NCBI RefSeq assembly: GCF_007997295.1
Contig: NZ_VORY01000007.1
Coordinates: forward strand, 62,001 to 126,000
Direction: 5' to 3'
DNA: 64,000 nucleotides
Source of the DNA: Gillisia hiemivivida
GTDB lineage: Bacteria > Bacteroidota > Bacteroidia > Flavobacteriales > Flavobacteriaceae
In this document: one piece after another, positions 36,562 through 46,511 of the stretch
Position numbering within the stretch: position 1 is the first letter of the stretch
Layout: every line of letters starts with the position of its first letter
Translations under genes and position numbers: made by a program
Notes under the pieces: generated by a model
Told to the model about the DNA's origin: nothing
Databases searched by the model: none
What the model saw: the letters and a program-made list of their open reading frames with translations, nothing else

Positions 36562-37974
36562 ATGAAAATCATACATATTAGTGCCGAATGTTATCCTATT
36601 GCTAAAGTTGGCGGATTGGCAGATGTTGTAGGGGCTTTACCTAAATATCAAAATAGCGCAGGAACTTCAAGTCAAGTGGTGATGCCATTTTACATAAATA
36701 AATTCACCCAAGCCCACAAATTTAAAACTGTACACGAAGGGCATTTGAAAATCGGAAAAGACTCCCAAGTTTTTAGAATTTTAACTCCAGAAAATGAGGA
36801 TTTCGGATTTGAGCTTTATTTGGTAGATATTCCCGATTTATTGTTTACTGAATATGTGTATTCGGAAAACGACACCGAAAGATTTTTAGCCTTTCAAATT
36901 GCTGTTTTAGACTGGATAATTCAGAATAAGCAATTGCCAGATATTATTCATTGCCATGATCATCATACAGGGCTAATCCCTTTTATGATGTCTCACATAA
37001 ATAAATATAAAAAATTAAAAAACACACCCTCCGTATTTACCATTCACAATGCCCAATATCAAGGTTGGTTCTCTCATGATAAAATAGATCTAATTCCAAC
37101 ATTTCCCTTATCTCACATAGGGTTATTAGATTGGGATAACAGTATTAATCCGCTGGCTACAGCCATTAAATGCGCTTGGCAAGTTACCACTGTTTCTCCA
37201 AGTTATATGGAAGAATTGAAAGTTAAAGCGAATGGATTGGAAAGCTTAATTAGTTCTGAAAGTCAGAAATGTAGTGGGATATTGAATGGAATAGATACAA
37301 AGGTATGGGACCCGGAAACGGATGATATGATAGCGTCGAAATATGGTATTTCGAACTGCGATTCCGGAAAACAAGCTTCGAAGGATTGGTTATGTGAAAA
37401 ATTTGGATTAGATCCAGAAAAACCATTATTCGTTTTTATTGGTAGGCTTGTAGAAGAAAAAGGAGCCGATCTTTTTTATGAAGTGTTTGAGCTGGCTTTA
37501 AAAGATCTGGATATTTCTATACTTTTATTAGGTTCTGGAAACAAAACCTATGAGGAGCAACTAAAGCAGCTTACTGGCAAATATCCAAAAAAGTATAATG
37601 CATTTATAGGCTATGATGAGGTACTCTCTCATAAAATGTATGCCGGTGGGGATTTTTTATTGATGCCATCTCGGGTGGAGCCTTGCGGACTTAATCAGAT
37701 GTATTCCCTTAGGTATGGAACCATTCCCATTGTAAATAAAATAGGAGGTTTAAAAGATACAGTGCTGGATATTTCTGAAGGTGGGTTTGGTTTTTTACAC
37801 ACTGATAATACGGTAACGGGAATTTATAAATCGATAAAAAGAGCAACTCAGTTTTATAGCGATTCTTCAAAGTTAAAAGAAACCAGAAAGGTGATCATGA
37901 AAATAGATCATTCCTGGGATGCATCTGCAGAGAAATATATTAATTTATACAAATCTTTAATTCAGTATTCATGA
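36562..37974 (+). CDS. glgA: Glycogen synthase GlgA
   Basis: A 470-aa GT5 enzyme that extends alpha-1,4-glucan from ADP-glucose. N-terminal donor/acceptor motif SAECYPIAKVGGLADVVGAL (the KVGG form replaces the classic KTGG), mid-domain HDHHTGLIP and FTIHNAQYQG, and the C-terminal GT-B half with FIGRLVEEKGADL, MPSRVEPCGLNQMYSLRYG. It overlaps glgC by 4 bp, so the two are co-translated. First gene of the glycogen set. Confidence 0.93.
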   Translation: MKIIHISAECYPIAKVGGLADVVGALPKYQNSAGTSSQVVMPFYINKFTQAHKFKTVHEGHLKIGKDSQVFRILTPENEDFGFELYLVDIPDLLFTEYVYSENDTERFLAFQIAVLDWIIQNKQLPDIIHCHDHHTGLIPFMMSHINKYKKLKNTPSVFTIHNAQYQGWFSHDKIDLIPTFPLSHIGLLDWDNSINPLATAIKCAWQVTTVSPSYMEELKVKANGLESLISSESQKCSGILNGIDTKVWDPETDDMIASKYGISNCDSGKQASKDWLCEKFGLDPEKPLFVFIGRLVEEKGADLFYEVFELALKDLDISILLLGSGNKTYEEQLKQLTGKYPKKYNAFIGYDEVLSHKMYAGGDFLLMPSRVEPCGLNQMYSLRYGTIPIVNKIGGLKDTVLDISEGGFGFLHTDNTVTGIYKSIKRATQFYSDSSKLKETRKVIMKIDHSWDASAEKYINLYKSLIQYS

Positions 37975-39236
37975 TCAACGACAAGGTATTAGCAATTATT
38001 ATGGGCGGTGGCCAAGGTTCCAGATTGTATCCATTAACAGCAACAAGGTCTAAACCGGCAGTTCCAATAGCCGGAAAGTATAGATTGGTAGATATTCCTA
38101 TTTCCAACTGTATCAACTCAGATATAAAAAGAATGTTCGTGCTTACCCAGTTTAATTCAGCATCATTAAACACGCATATAAAGAATACCTATCATTTCAG
38201 TTTTTTTAGTTCTGCCTTTGTAGATGTTTTAGCTGCTGAACAAACTCTTCAAAATAACACTTGGTTTCAAGGAACTGCAGATGCTGTGAGACAAAGCATG
38301 CATCATTTTTTAAATCATGATTTTGAATATGCACTTATACTATCTGGAGATCAATTGTATCAGATGGACTATAATACTATGCTGGAAGCGCACATAGCCA
38401 GTGACGCAAAAATATCTATCGCCACCTTGCCGGTTTCTGAAAAGGATGCCACTTCCTTTGGAATTCTTAAAACTGATGAAAGTAACTTAGTAACATCTTT
38501 TATAGAAAAGCCAAAAACCGAACTATTAAAAGATTGGACTTCACCGGTAAGTGAAGAGATGGAGGTGGAGGGAAGAAATCATCTGGCCTCGATGGGGATC
38601 TATATTTTCAATAAGGATCTTTTGGTAGAACTCATGAATGACCCAGAAACAGTAGATTTTGGAAAAGAAATTATTCCGCAGAATATTAAGAAACATAAAA
38701 CACTTAGCTATCAATTTGAAGGTTATTGGACAGATATTGGGAATATAGATTCCTTTTTTGAAGCTAATCTTGGCTTAACAGATGATATTCCAAAATTTGA
38801 TCTTTATAATAGTTCGAAACGAATATATACCCACGCACGCTTACTTCCTACTACCAAGATCTCAGGTACTATTCTGAACAAAGCGGTAATTGCTGATGGT
38901 TGTTTGATAACTGCTGCCAAAATAGAACGTTCCGTAATTGGAATTCGTTCTCGAATAGGAAGTGGAACTACTGTAAGTAATACCTATATGATGGGAAGCG
39001 ACAGCTATCAAACTTTAGAGGATTTGGAACAAAGAGATACAAAGATCCCGATGGGCATTGGTGAAAACTGTAGTATAAATAATGCAATTTTAGATAAAAA
39101 CTGCTGTATTGGAAATAATGTAAAAATTAATGGTAGTGCGCAGTTGGAAGAAAAGGAAACTGATACTTATTTTATAAAAGAAGGAATCGTAGTAGTGAAA
39201 AAGGGAGCAATTATTCCAGATGGCTATGAGATTTAA
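37971..39236 (+). CDS. glgC: Glucose-1-phosphate adenylyltransferase GlgC
   Basis: Makes ADP-glucose for GlgA. The 421-aa protein has the nucleotidyltransferase start MGGGQGSRLYPLTATRSKPA, the effector/substrate region VDIPISNCINS, the substrate lysine motif TSFIEKPK (near 180) and the C-terminal left-handed beta-helix (about 300-421; GTILNKAVIADGC, IGIRSRIGSG, GENCSINNAILDKNC). The start ATG lies 4 bp inside glgA. The spacer to glgB holds an R2-type repeat. Confidence 0.93.
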   Translation: MINDKVLAIIMGGGQGSRLYPLTATRSKPAVPIAGKYRLVDIPISNCINSDIKRMFVLTQFNSASLNTHIKNTYHFSFFSSAFVDVLAAEQTLQNNTWFQGTADAVRQSMHHFLNHDFEYALILSGDQLYQMDYNTMLEAHIASDAKISIATLPVSEKDATSFGILKTDESNLVTSFIEKPKTELLKDWTSPVSEEMEVEGRNHLASMGIYIFNKDLLVELMNDPETVDFGKEIIPQNIKKHKTLSYQFEGYWTDIGNIDSFFEANLGLTDDIPKFDLYNSSKRIYTHARLLPTTKISGTILNKAVIADGCLITAAKIERSVIGIRSRIGSGTTVSNTYMMGSDSYQTLEDLEQRDTKIPMGIGENCSINNAILDKNCCIGNNVKINGSAQLEEKETDTYFIKEGIVVVKKGAIIPDGYEI

Positions 39237-39260
39237 GATTATTACTCATTATAGAGATCT

Positions 39261-39356
39261 CGTCACCCTGAATTCATTTCAGGGTCTCAACTAATTGTAA
39301 CGATTAACAGTCTTATGAGATTCTGAAATTCCCGAAGCGTCGGGACAGAAAGACGT
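39261..39356 (-). repeat. R2 core, inverted copy between glgC and glgB
   Basis: CGTCACCCTGAATTCATTTCAGGG and CCCGAAGCGTCGGGACAG, read on the plus strand, are the reverse complement of the interior of the R2 element at 17857-18017. The terminal inverted repeats are absent here, so this is a core-only copy. It forms two hairpins and could weaken or end transcription into glgB. Confidence 0.65.
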
Positions 39357-39416
39357 CCCTTGTAAGTCTATGAAACTTTACAGACAATCAAACATTTTAA
39401 TTAGCAGCCTAAAAAT

Positions 39417-41330
39417 ATGTCGCAGGTAAAAGCTTACAGTTTATTTACAGATTTTGATATTTCTTTATTTAAAGCCGGTAAACATTTCAAACTTTATGAA
39501 AAGTTTGGTGCACACTCTATGCAATTTGAAGGAGAGGGTGGTGTTTATTTTTCGGTTTGGGCACCTTCTGCAAAATCTGTTGCAGTGGTTGGTGATTTTA
39601 ATTATTGGGATGGTAGTGAGCATATGCTAAATGTGCGTTGGGATTCTTCTGGCATCTGGGAAGGATTTATTCCTTTGGCTAAAAAAGGAATGCGTTATAA
39701 ATTCAAGATAACTTCCAATAACAATAATATAATTACCGAAAAAGTAGATCCCTACGCACACTATTTTGAAAGATCTCCAAATACTGCCTCTATAATCTGG
39801 GATATCAAAGATTATACTTGGAAGGATAAGAATTGGATGGGTTATAGGAAAGACAAAAATGATCTTGATAAACCATATTCTGTATATGAAGTACAGCTTG
39901 GGTCTTGGAAAAAAAATTCTGAAGGGGAATTTTTAAGCTATAGAGAACTAGCGGTTGAACTGGTGAATTATGTGAAGGAAATGAACTTCACTCATGTGGA
40001 GCTAATGCCTATCATGGAATATCCTTATGATCCTTCTTGGGGCTATCAGCTTATAGGATATTTTGCACCTACCTCTCGTTTCGGCTCTCCTCAGGATTTT
40101 ATGTATTTAATAGATGCTTTTCATCAGAATGATATAGGAGTAATTCTGGACTGGGTACCTGCACATTTTCCTTCGGACCAACATGGACTGGGATTGTTTG
40201 ACGGGACTCATCTTTATGAACATCCAGACACCAAAAAAGGATATCACCCAGATTGGAAAAGTCTGATCTTTAATTATGAACGTAATGAAGTGCGTTCCTT
40301 TTTAATTAGTAATGCTCTTTTCTGGCTGGAATATTATCATATAGATGGACTGCGGGTAGATGCAGTGGCTTCAATGATATATCTAGATTATTCCAGAGAA
40401 GAAGGAGAGTGGGAACCAAATATATTTGGAGGCAATCAGAATTTGGAAGCTGTATCTTTTTTGAAGGATTTCAATACTGCGGTGTATAATAATTTTGAAG
40501 GAGTGCAAACCATAGCAGAAGAATCTACTGCTTTTTCCGGTGTTACAAAACCTGTAGATCAAGGAGGTTTAGGTTTTGGAATGAAGTGGATGATGGGATG
40601 GATGCATGATACGCTGGCTTATTTCAGCAAAGATCCTATTCATAGAAAATTTCATCAGAATGAATTAACATTTAGCCTTGCTTATGCTTTTACAGAAAAT
40701 TTTATGTTACCGCTTTCTCATGATGAAGTTGTACACGGTAAAAAGTCACTTTTGAGCAAACAACCCGGAGATGAGTGGCAGCGATTTGCAAATTTAAGAA
40801 CCCTATATGCATTTATGTTTATGCATCCTGGTGCGAAGCTCTTGTTTATGGGATCCGAATTTGCTCAGTATGAGGAATGGAATTTTGAAAAGAGTTTAGA
40901 TTGGAATTTATTGGAATTCTTACCGCATAAAGGTATGCTGAATTTCGTAAAAGATCTCAATCTATTCTACAAGGAAACGCCGGCGCTCTATGAAAAAGCA
41001 TTTAGTACTGAAGGATTTGAGTGGATCGCGTATGATGACAATGAAAATTCGGTGCTTTCTTTTTTAAGAAAGGGTCATGATTCCGAAAACGATATACTAG
41101 TGGTTTGTAATTTCACTCCAACCCTAAAGGTAAATTATAAAATCGGACTAAATAAAAAAGGATATATCAAGGAGATCTTCAATAGCGACCTACTGCCTTA
41201 TGGAGGTAGTGGGGTTAAAAATGCTGAAAGTGTTGAGGTATCGCATGATACTTGGAACCAACGTAAATTTTCAGCAAGTATCACACTTCCGCCACTAGGA
41301 GTGGTAGTTTTTCAGCACGTAGATGAGTAA
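39417..41330 (+). CDS. glgB: 1,4-alpha-glucan branching enzyme GlgB
   Basis: Adds alpha-1,6 branches to glycogen. The 637-aa GH13 enzyme has an N-terminal CBM48-type domain (about 20-125; GVYFSVWAPSAKSVAVVGDF), the catalytic barrel with LMPIMEYPYDPSWGYQ, nucleophile Asp near 311 in GLRVDAVASMIYLDYSR, acid Glu near 367 in TIAEEST, and LPLSHDEVVHGKKSL, then a C-terminal beta domain. The long-N1 extension of E. coli GlgB is absent. It follows glgC after 180 bp. Confidence 0.93.
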   Translation: MSQVKAYSLFTDFDISLFKAGKHFKLYEKFGAHSMQFEGEGGVYFSVWAPSAKSVAVVGDFNYWDGSEHMLNVRWDSSGIWEGFIPLAKKGMRYKFKITSNNNNIITEKVDPYAHYFERSPNTASIIWDIKDYTWKDKNWMGYRKDKNDLDKPYSVYEVQLGSWKKNSEGEFLSYRELAVELVNYVKEMNFTHVELMPIMEYPYDPSWGYQLIGYFAPTSRFGSPQDFMYLIDAFHQNDIGVILDWVPAHFPSDQHGLGLFDGTHLYEHPDTKKGYHPDWKSLIFNYERNEVRSFLISNALFWLEYYHIDGLRVDAVASMIYLDYSREEGEWEPNIFGGNQNLEAVSFLKDFNTAVYNNFEGVQTIAEESTAFSGVTKPVDQGGLGFGMKWMMGWMHDTLAYFSKDPIHRKFHQNELTFSLAYAFTENFMLPLSHDEVVHGKKSLLSKQPGDEWQRFANLRTLYAFMFMHPGAKLLFMGSEFAQYEEWNFEKSLDWNLLEFLPHKGMLNFVKDLNLFYKETPALYEKAFSTEGFEWIAYDDNENSVLSFLRKGHDSENDILVVCNFTPTLKVNYKIGLNKKGYIKEIFNSDLLPYGGSGVKNAESVEVSHDTWNQRKFSASITLPPLGVVVFQHVDE

Positions 41331-41461
41331 TACTAAAATATTGGAAATTAGGTGCTTTAATTGTATTTAACGTAATAAAAGGCCTTTATTATTATGGAAT
41401 AGTAACTAGCAGATTTTGGTTTTTTTAGTACGTTTACAACTTATTTTTTAGCACCCTATCT

Positions 41462-43864
41462 ATGATCACTAATACAGAATTAGAACTAAAAGGAAATCAG
41501 TTTCCTAACCATATAGTATCCTATAATAAGAACATTGATGTTCTGGATTTTCGAACAGAAAATGATGTAACACTTCAAATAACCATTGTTCGTGATAGTG
41601 TTATAAGATTCCGATACTCTACCACCTCAAATTTCGATAAGGATTTTTCTTATGCTATTACAAAATATGCCAGTACCGGATATAATTATTTAGATATTGA
41701 GGAAGCTGCGGAAGATTATATAATCACTACTCAAAAACTTATCTGCCACATAAATAAAATAAATCTAAAGGTAAATATCTATGATGCCAAGGATAAGACC
41801 TTGATTAGTCATGATGAGTTAGGATTCCATTGGGAGGAGAGTTATGAGTTTGGTGGTGATATTGTTAAGATGAGTAAAACCTCTCAGGATGGTGAAAGCT
41901 ATTATGGCTTGGGGGATAAGCCTTCGCATTTGAATCTTAAAGGAAAAAGATTTGAGAACTGGGTAACAGATTCTTATGCCTATGGTAAGGATACCGATCC
42001 AATTTATAAGGCAATACCATTTTACACGGGCTTACATCACGGAAAATCTTACGGGATATTTTTCGATAATACATTTAGAACCTTTTTTGATTTCGCTCAT
42101 GAGCGTAAAAACGTAACCAGTTTTTGGGCACAGGGAGGAGAGATGAATTATTATTTTATCTATGGTCCAAAAATGACCGATGTAGTTGCTAATTATACAG
42201 ATCTAACTGGAAAGCCGCATCAATTACCAGCACTGTGGACGCTTGGGTATCATCAATGCAAATGGAGTTACTATCCGGAATCTAAAGTTAAAGAGGTAAC
42301 AGCCAAATTCAGAGAGCTACAAATACCATGTGACGCCATTTATTTGGATATAGATTATATGGAAGGCTTTAGATGCTTTACCTGGAATAAAGAATATTTC
42401 CCAGATCCAAAACGAATGGTGCAGGAGCTGCTAGAGGATGGATTTAAAACCATAGTGATTATAGATCCGGGAATTAAGATAGATAAAGATTACGAAGTTT
42501 TTAAAGAAGGATTAGAAAATGATTATTTCTGCAGACGAGCCGATGGTCCTTATATGAAAGGAAAGGTATGGCCGGGAGAATGTTATTTTCCAGATTTCAC
42601 GAATCCGAAAGTGAGAGATTGGTGGGCTGGATTATTTAAAGAACTTATAGAAGATATCGGAGTAAAAGGGGTTTGGAATGATATGAATGAACCCGCAATA
42701 ATGGAAGTTCCTAATAAAACCTTTCCAGATGATGTAAGACATGATTACGATGGAAATCCATGCAGCCATAGAAAAGCTCATAATGTTTACGGAATGCAAA
42801 TGGCTAGGGCCACTTATCAGGGATTAAAAAAGTTTGGATATCCTAAGAGACCATTTGTAATAACACGTGCAGCATATGCTGGTACACAACGATACACTTC
42901 TTCCTGGACAGGAGATAATATAGCTACCTGGGAACATTTATGGATCGCTAATGTGCAGGCACAGCGAATGGCGCTTTCAGGATTTTCATTTATTGGAAGT
43001 GATATTGGAGGATTTGCAGAACAACCTAATGGAGAGCTATATGCACGTTGGATCCAGTTAGGAGTATTTCATCCTTTTTGCAGAACTCATTCTTCAGGAG
43101 ATCATGGAGAACAAGAACCATGGATGTTTGGAGAAGAGATCACTGCAGTAGTTAAAAAATTCATTGAACTTAGATATCAACTTTTACCTTACTTATATAC
43201 CTCTTTCTGGCATTACTTAAATGAAGGAACCCCCATTTTAAAATCTTTAGTTTTATATGATCAGGAAGATATTCAAACTCATTACAGAACAGATGAATTT
43301 ATATTTGGAGACCAGATACTCGTGTGTCCAATTATAGAAGCTAATTCCAAAGGGCGAAGATTATATCTTCCTAAAGGTAACTGGTATAACTACTGGAATA
43401 ACAAGTTCAGCTCTGGAGGTAAGGAGGTTTGGGTAGAGGCAGATCTGGATAGTATGCCGCTATTTATAAAAGAAGGAGCTATAATCCCTAAATACCCAAT
43501 TCAGCAGTATGTTGGAGAAAAGGAGATTAATGAAGTAGTATTAGAGGTTTACTATAAAAAAGGAAAAGAAAATTCGTTTCTGTACGATGATGCCCATGAT
43601 GGGTATGATTACACCAAAGGAAGATTCAGTTTAAGAACCTTCAAACTTACCGGAAAAACGAACGAGTTGATCATTCAGCAACACAAAGCAGGTACTTTTA
43701 TCACAGGTTATAAAACTTTCAAATTAAAATTGATTGGAATACCGTTCAATATCTCTAAAATTCAGATAGATAATGAAGAAATAGATTTTGAGGCGGTAAA
43801 AGTAAATGGAGACAACACCTTGATCATAGATAAAGATTTTACCTCGCTTCATATCATGCAATAA
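41462..43864 (+). CDS. GH31 alpha-glucosidase
   Basis: An 800-aa family 31 glycoside hydrolase releasing glucose from alpha-glucan ends. N-terminal beta domain (about 1-230), catalytic barrel with the nucleophile near residue 404 in GVWNDMNEPAI, acid/base region SSWTGDNIATWEHL, and FSFIGSDIGGFAEQPNGELY; C-terminal beta domains follow. No signal peptide is visible, so it is probably cytoplasmic and acts on storage glycogen or imported maltodextrin. It ends the glycogen set; no phosphorylase or debranching enzyme is in the window. Confidence 0.92.
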   Translation: MITNTELELKGNQFPNHIVSYNKNIDVLDFRTENDVTLQITIVRDSVIRFRYSTTSNFDKDFSYAITKYASTGYNYLDIEEAAEDYIITTQKLICHINKINLKVNIYDAKDKTLISHDELGFHWEESYEFGGDIVKMSKTSQDGESYYGLGDKPSHLNLKGKRFENWVTDSYAYGKDTDPIYKAIPFYTGLHHGKSYGIFFDNTFRTFFDFAHERKNVTSFWAQGGEMNYYFIYGPKMTDVVANYTDLTGKPHQLPALWTLGYHQCKWSYYPESKVKEVTAKFRELQIPCDAIYLDIDYMEGFRCFTWNKEYFPDPKRMVQELLEDGFKTIVIIDPGIKIDKDYEVFKEGLENDYFCRRADGPYMKGKVWPGECYFPDFTNPKVRDWWAGLFKELIEDIGVKGVWNDMNEPAIMEVPNKTFPDDVRHDYDGNPCSHRKAHNVYGMQMARATYQGLKKFGYPKRPFVITRAAYAGTQRYTSSWTGDNIATWEHLWIANVQAQRMALSGFSFIGSDIGGFAEQPNGELYARWIQLGVFHPFCRTHSSGDHGEQEPWMFGEEITAVVKKFIELRYQLLPYLYTSFWHYLNEGTPILKSLVLYDQEDIQTHYRTDEFIFGDQILVCPIIEANSKGRRLYLPKGNWYNYWNNKFSSGGKEVWVEADLDSMPLFIKEGAIIPKYPIQQYVGEKEINEVVLEVYYKKGKENSFLYDDAHDGYDYTKGRFSLRTFKLTGKTNELIIQQHKAGTFITGYKTFKLKLIGIPFNISKIQIDNEEIDFEAVKVNGDNTLIIDKDFTSLHIMQ

Positions 43865-43943
43865 TGGATTGTTAATTATTGAAATGTCTGTAAAACAAAG
43901 AAATTTAGCTTTGTGCTTTCTATTCTAAAAGTCATTAAACAAA

Positions 43944-43975
43944 GAATTCCCATCAAGATTACTTGATGGGAATTT
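43944..43975 (+). terminator. Terminator of the glycogen cluster
   Basis: AATTCCCATCAAG and CTTGATGGGAATT form a 13-bp stem around ATTA, followed by TATAATTTT. It lies 80 bp after the GH31 stop. The rest of 43865-44204 holds nothing recognisable. Confidence 0.8.
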
Positions 43976-44204
43976 ATAATTTTAATCCAATCCAGAACTA
44001 CTTTAGGCCCGGCAACAACCAATGGGATTTTGTTTAGTATTTGGAGTTCCAATAAAGGAACAAAATTTCTATTTCAAGAGGTAGCTATAGCCTCTATTTT
44101 CACAATTCATAGAACCATTTTACTGTTACTAAGTTTAGCTTTTAGCTGTTTGAATTGGTCTAAATATTAAAATAATATATTCACAGAGTTATGTGCAGTA
44201 GAGG

Positions 44205-45404
44205 TTATTTTAATGTGCTTATGCGTTGTGCATTCAAAATAATAAGCATCAAGATTATTGCAGTAACAAATAGTATCGATCCGAATGATATTCCCATATC
44301 CATCAGAGTTCCAAAAATTAGCGGACCTAAAGCTGTGCTTAAAACCATGAACATGGTGAAAACGCTTCTAATGGTTCCTAACTTTTCGGTTCCGTAAACT
44401 TCCGCCAATACGGCAGATTTGACCGTTCCAGCCATCCCGACACTAATTCCGGCAAGGATTAAAAAAGCCAGGGCTCCAAAAATACTATCGGAAAATGCAA
44501 ATGGGATTAATCCCAAAGTAAAAGGGATCAGGTAGTAGCGAAACATTTTCTTGCCAGAATATTTGTCTACTAATACGCCTCCGTAAATTGAAAATATGAC
44601 TCTGGTTAATGCGTATACGGTGAAAAAACTGGCATACAGTGAAACCGACCAACCTTTATCTTCCACTACCACATATTGATAGAAGAAAACAGCGGTTATG
44701 GTAAAACTTAGTGCAAAGCTTACTGGCATTAGTATGAAAAAGGCTTTAGTTTTTAGTAGATTTTTATACTCCCTGATTAAGGAACCTGCTGAAGGTTTGG
44801 TTGCCAGTTCCAGCGCTTTATCAAAATGTGTAAGATCAGAAAAATATAATCTGAATAAATATAACAATAGGAAAGCTGCACTGGCCATCGCGGCAACTTG
44901 GTAATCGTACCAAAGAATAAGTGTTGAAATAAAAATCGGGAAAATAGCCTCACCAATTGCGTAACCTAGCGAAGCAATACTCAAGGCTTTTCCCCGATCC
45001 AAATCATAATGCCTTGACATGACCGTAAGGCTGATATGGCTCATTAATCCCTGTCCGGTCAATCTTAGCCCAATAAGGGCAATTATAAGAATAGCGATAC
45101 TCAAATGAGAAATTCCTAAAAGAAAAGAAGAAACAGCGAGTAATGCTACAGTAAGTATGGTTATTTTTTTAATCGGTTTATGATCCACAAGATGCCCTAC
45201 AGATAGCATGATGACAGAAGAAGTCACTGTTGCGATTGCATAAATACTTCCAAAAAGCCCATTAGAAATGTCGAAAGTTTTTAGAATTTCGGGTACATAA
45301 ATGGAGATCAAAAAAGTCTGACCAAAACTGGATAGAAAAGTGAGCATCCATCCAAAACCTACTTCTTCCCTGTTCTTTCTAAAAAATTTGATTAATCCTG
45401 CCAA
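44205..45404 (-). CDS. Major facilitator superfamily transporter
   Basis: A 399-aa inner-membrane transporter with twelve predicted helices in two halves and a central charged loop (about 190-210). The conserved MFS loop after helix 2 is present as GHLVDHKPIKK (about 66-76), and the second-half equivalent is GGVLVDKYSGKKM. The substrate cannot be inferred; its neighbour genes give no hint. Confidence 0.88.
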   Translation of the reverse strand: MAGLIKFFRKNREEVGFGWMLTFLSSFGQTFLISIYVPEILKTFDISNGLFGSIYAIATVTSSVIMLSVGHLVDHKPIKKITILTVALLAVSSFLLGISHLSIAILIIALIGLRLTGQGLMSHISLTVMSRHYDLDRGKALSIASLGYAIGEAIFPIFISTLILWYDYQVAAMASAAFLLLYLFRLYFSDLTHFDKALELATKPSAGSLIREYKNLLKTKAFFILMPVSFALSFTITAVFFYQYVVVEDKGWSVSLYASFFTVYALTRVIFSIYGGVLVDKYSGKKMFRYYLIPFTLGLIPFAFSDSIFGALAFLILAGISVGMAGTVKSAVLAEVYGTEKLGTIRSVFTMFMVLSTALGPLIFGTLMDMGISFGSILFVTAIILMLIILNAQRISTLK

Positions 45405-45528
45405 AAATAATACTTATAAGATTTCTAAAACATCCAATTTGCAAAAGTATGAATACAAATTAGATTTTGGTCAACGGCTTTTTCTTAGGCTTTCTGTCAA
45501 AGAAGTAAAGAAATAATAGTTTATAAAA

Positions 45529-45556
45529 AAAAAGCCACTTCTTCAAGTGGCTTTTA
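45529..45556 (-). terminator. Terminator for the small leftward genes
   Basis: On the minus strand AAGCCACTT-GAAG-AAGTGGCTT is followed by nine T residues in a row. It lies about 105 bases past the stop of the small gene at 45660, which supports that gene being expressed leftwards. The weaker T-run on the plus strand serves no gene. Confidence 0.8.
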
Positions 45557-45659
45557 AATTTCTTAATCCTGAATTTGAAAGACAAATTCGTGGGAATACT
45601 AGAGTATAGAGATATTTAGAAATAAGCTATGTGAGCTAAATATCCTTTTAAACTATTCG

Positions 45660-45809
45660 TTATGATTTTGAAGATAAATTATCTCTAGGTTCTGTATGTT
45701 CCCTTTTATCCTTAACCTGGTGGTTTATTTTCTTTCCTTGCGTGGCTTCGTGATTGATGGATTGTTCTTTTTTACTTGTTTTCTCTGGGTTTGGACCGTC
45801 TTTACTCAT
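45660..45809 (-). CDS. Small hydrophilic protein, 49 aa
   Basis: An open frame ATG (45809) to TAA (45660) coding for 49 residues, beginning MSKDGPNPEKTSKKEQ and rich in Lys, Glu, Asn and His with no hydrophobic segment. It is probably disordered. Support comes from a clean terminator downstream and a second charged small gene 123 bp upstream on the same strand. I know no family for it. Confidence 0.55.
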   Translation of the reverse strand: MSKDGPNPEKTSKKEQSINHEATQGKKINHQVKDKREHTEPRDNLSSKS

Positions 45810-45932
45810 AATTATTTTATTTAAAATTATTAGATTCAATGTTTTTATATAGTATAGATAAGTAAGACTTTTACAAAATTTAAAAAAGATATTGTTTTAA
45901 TTCTGAAAATTAACCTCTTACAATATTATCCT

Positions 45933-46067
45933 TTACTTTTTTTTGTCTTCCTCTTTTTTCTTGTCACCTTCTTTCTTCTCGTCTTTTCTCTTTTCGTCTT
46001 TAGCGATTCCTTCGGCATGAGGGATAGGGTGCTTCCCTACTTTATCATCATAATTTGGTGTTTTCAT
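45933..46067 (-). CDS. Small lysine/glutamate-rich protein, 44 aa
   Basis: An open frame ATG (46067) to TAA (45933) coding for 44 residues. It begins MKTPNYDDKVGKHPIPHAEG and continues as a run of alternating Lys and Glu/Asp to the end. It is highly charged and without hydrophobic residues in the tail. It probably shares a transcript with the 49-aa gene. No family is recognised; small charged proteins of this sort are often stress-induced, but that is a guess. Confidence 0.5.
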   Translation of the reverse strand: MKTPNYDDKVGKHPIPHAEGIAKDEKRKDEKKEGDKKKEEDKKK

Positions 46068-46511
46068 TTTGAATATTTTTAAATTAAATACAATTTTGAA
46101 GAAACTTTTTCTCCTTTTAATGAAATTACTTTTTATAAATATTATTTTGAATCATACTAACATTCTTTAACATTTTTATGTTAAATCTAAGTTTATTTGA
46201 AGCAAATAAATTCCTTTAAAATGTGTTCTTAGTTGCTTTTTATTAATGATATAAAGAACTTATTTCACAGCTAAAACAATAGTTTTTTTGGTTTGCTGAA
46301 GCTGGAGAGGATTAGTTTCCAATAGAAAATATGGGATATATAGTAACAACTTTTGGTCACTGGAGAGACTCCATGTTTTATAGATTTCTGTCTTTCGTAA
46401 TTTACTAAGTGATGGCCTCAGGAGGAATTAGTCAAAGTTTTATTAAATCTAATTGCACTTTGTGCAATTTTAGAAAATGAAACTTAACTTCGTGCATTAA
46501 TTAAGAATTAT
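46068..46511. other. Divergent gene-free stretch
   Basis: AT-rich DNA between the small leftward genes and the DUF808 gene. A TGCACTTTGTGCA palindrome near 46453-46465 precedes the DUF808 gene by about 46 bases and could be an operator. Nothing else stands out. Confidence 0.4.

Noticed and set aside
35076-43864. Histidine kinase as the regulator of the glycogen cluster
   Set aside because: Only divergence and proximity support it; no response regulator or operator is present.
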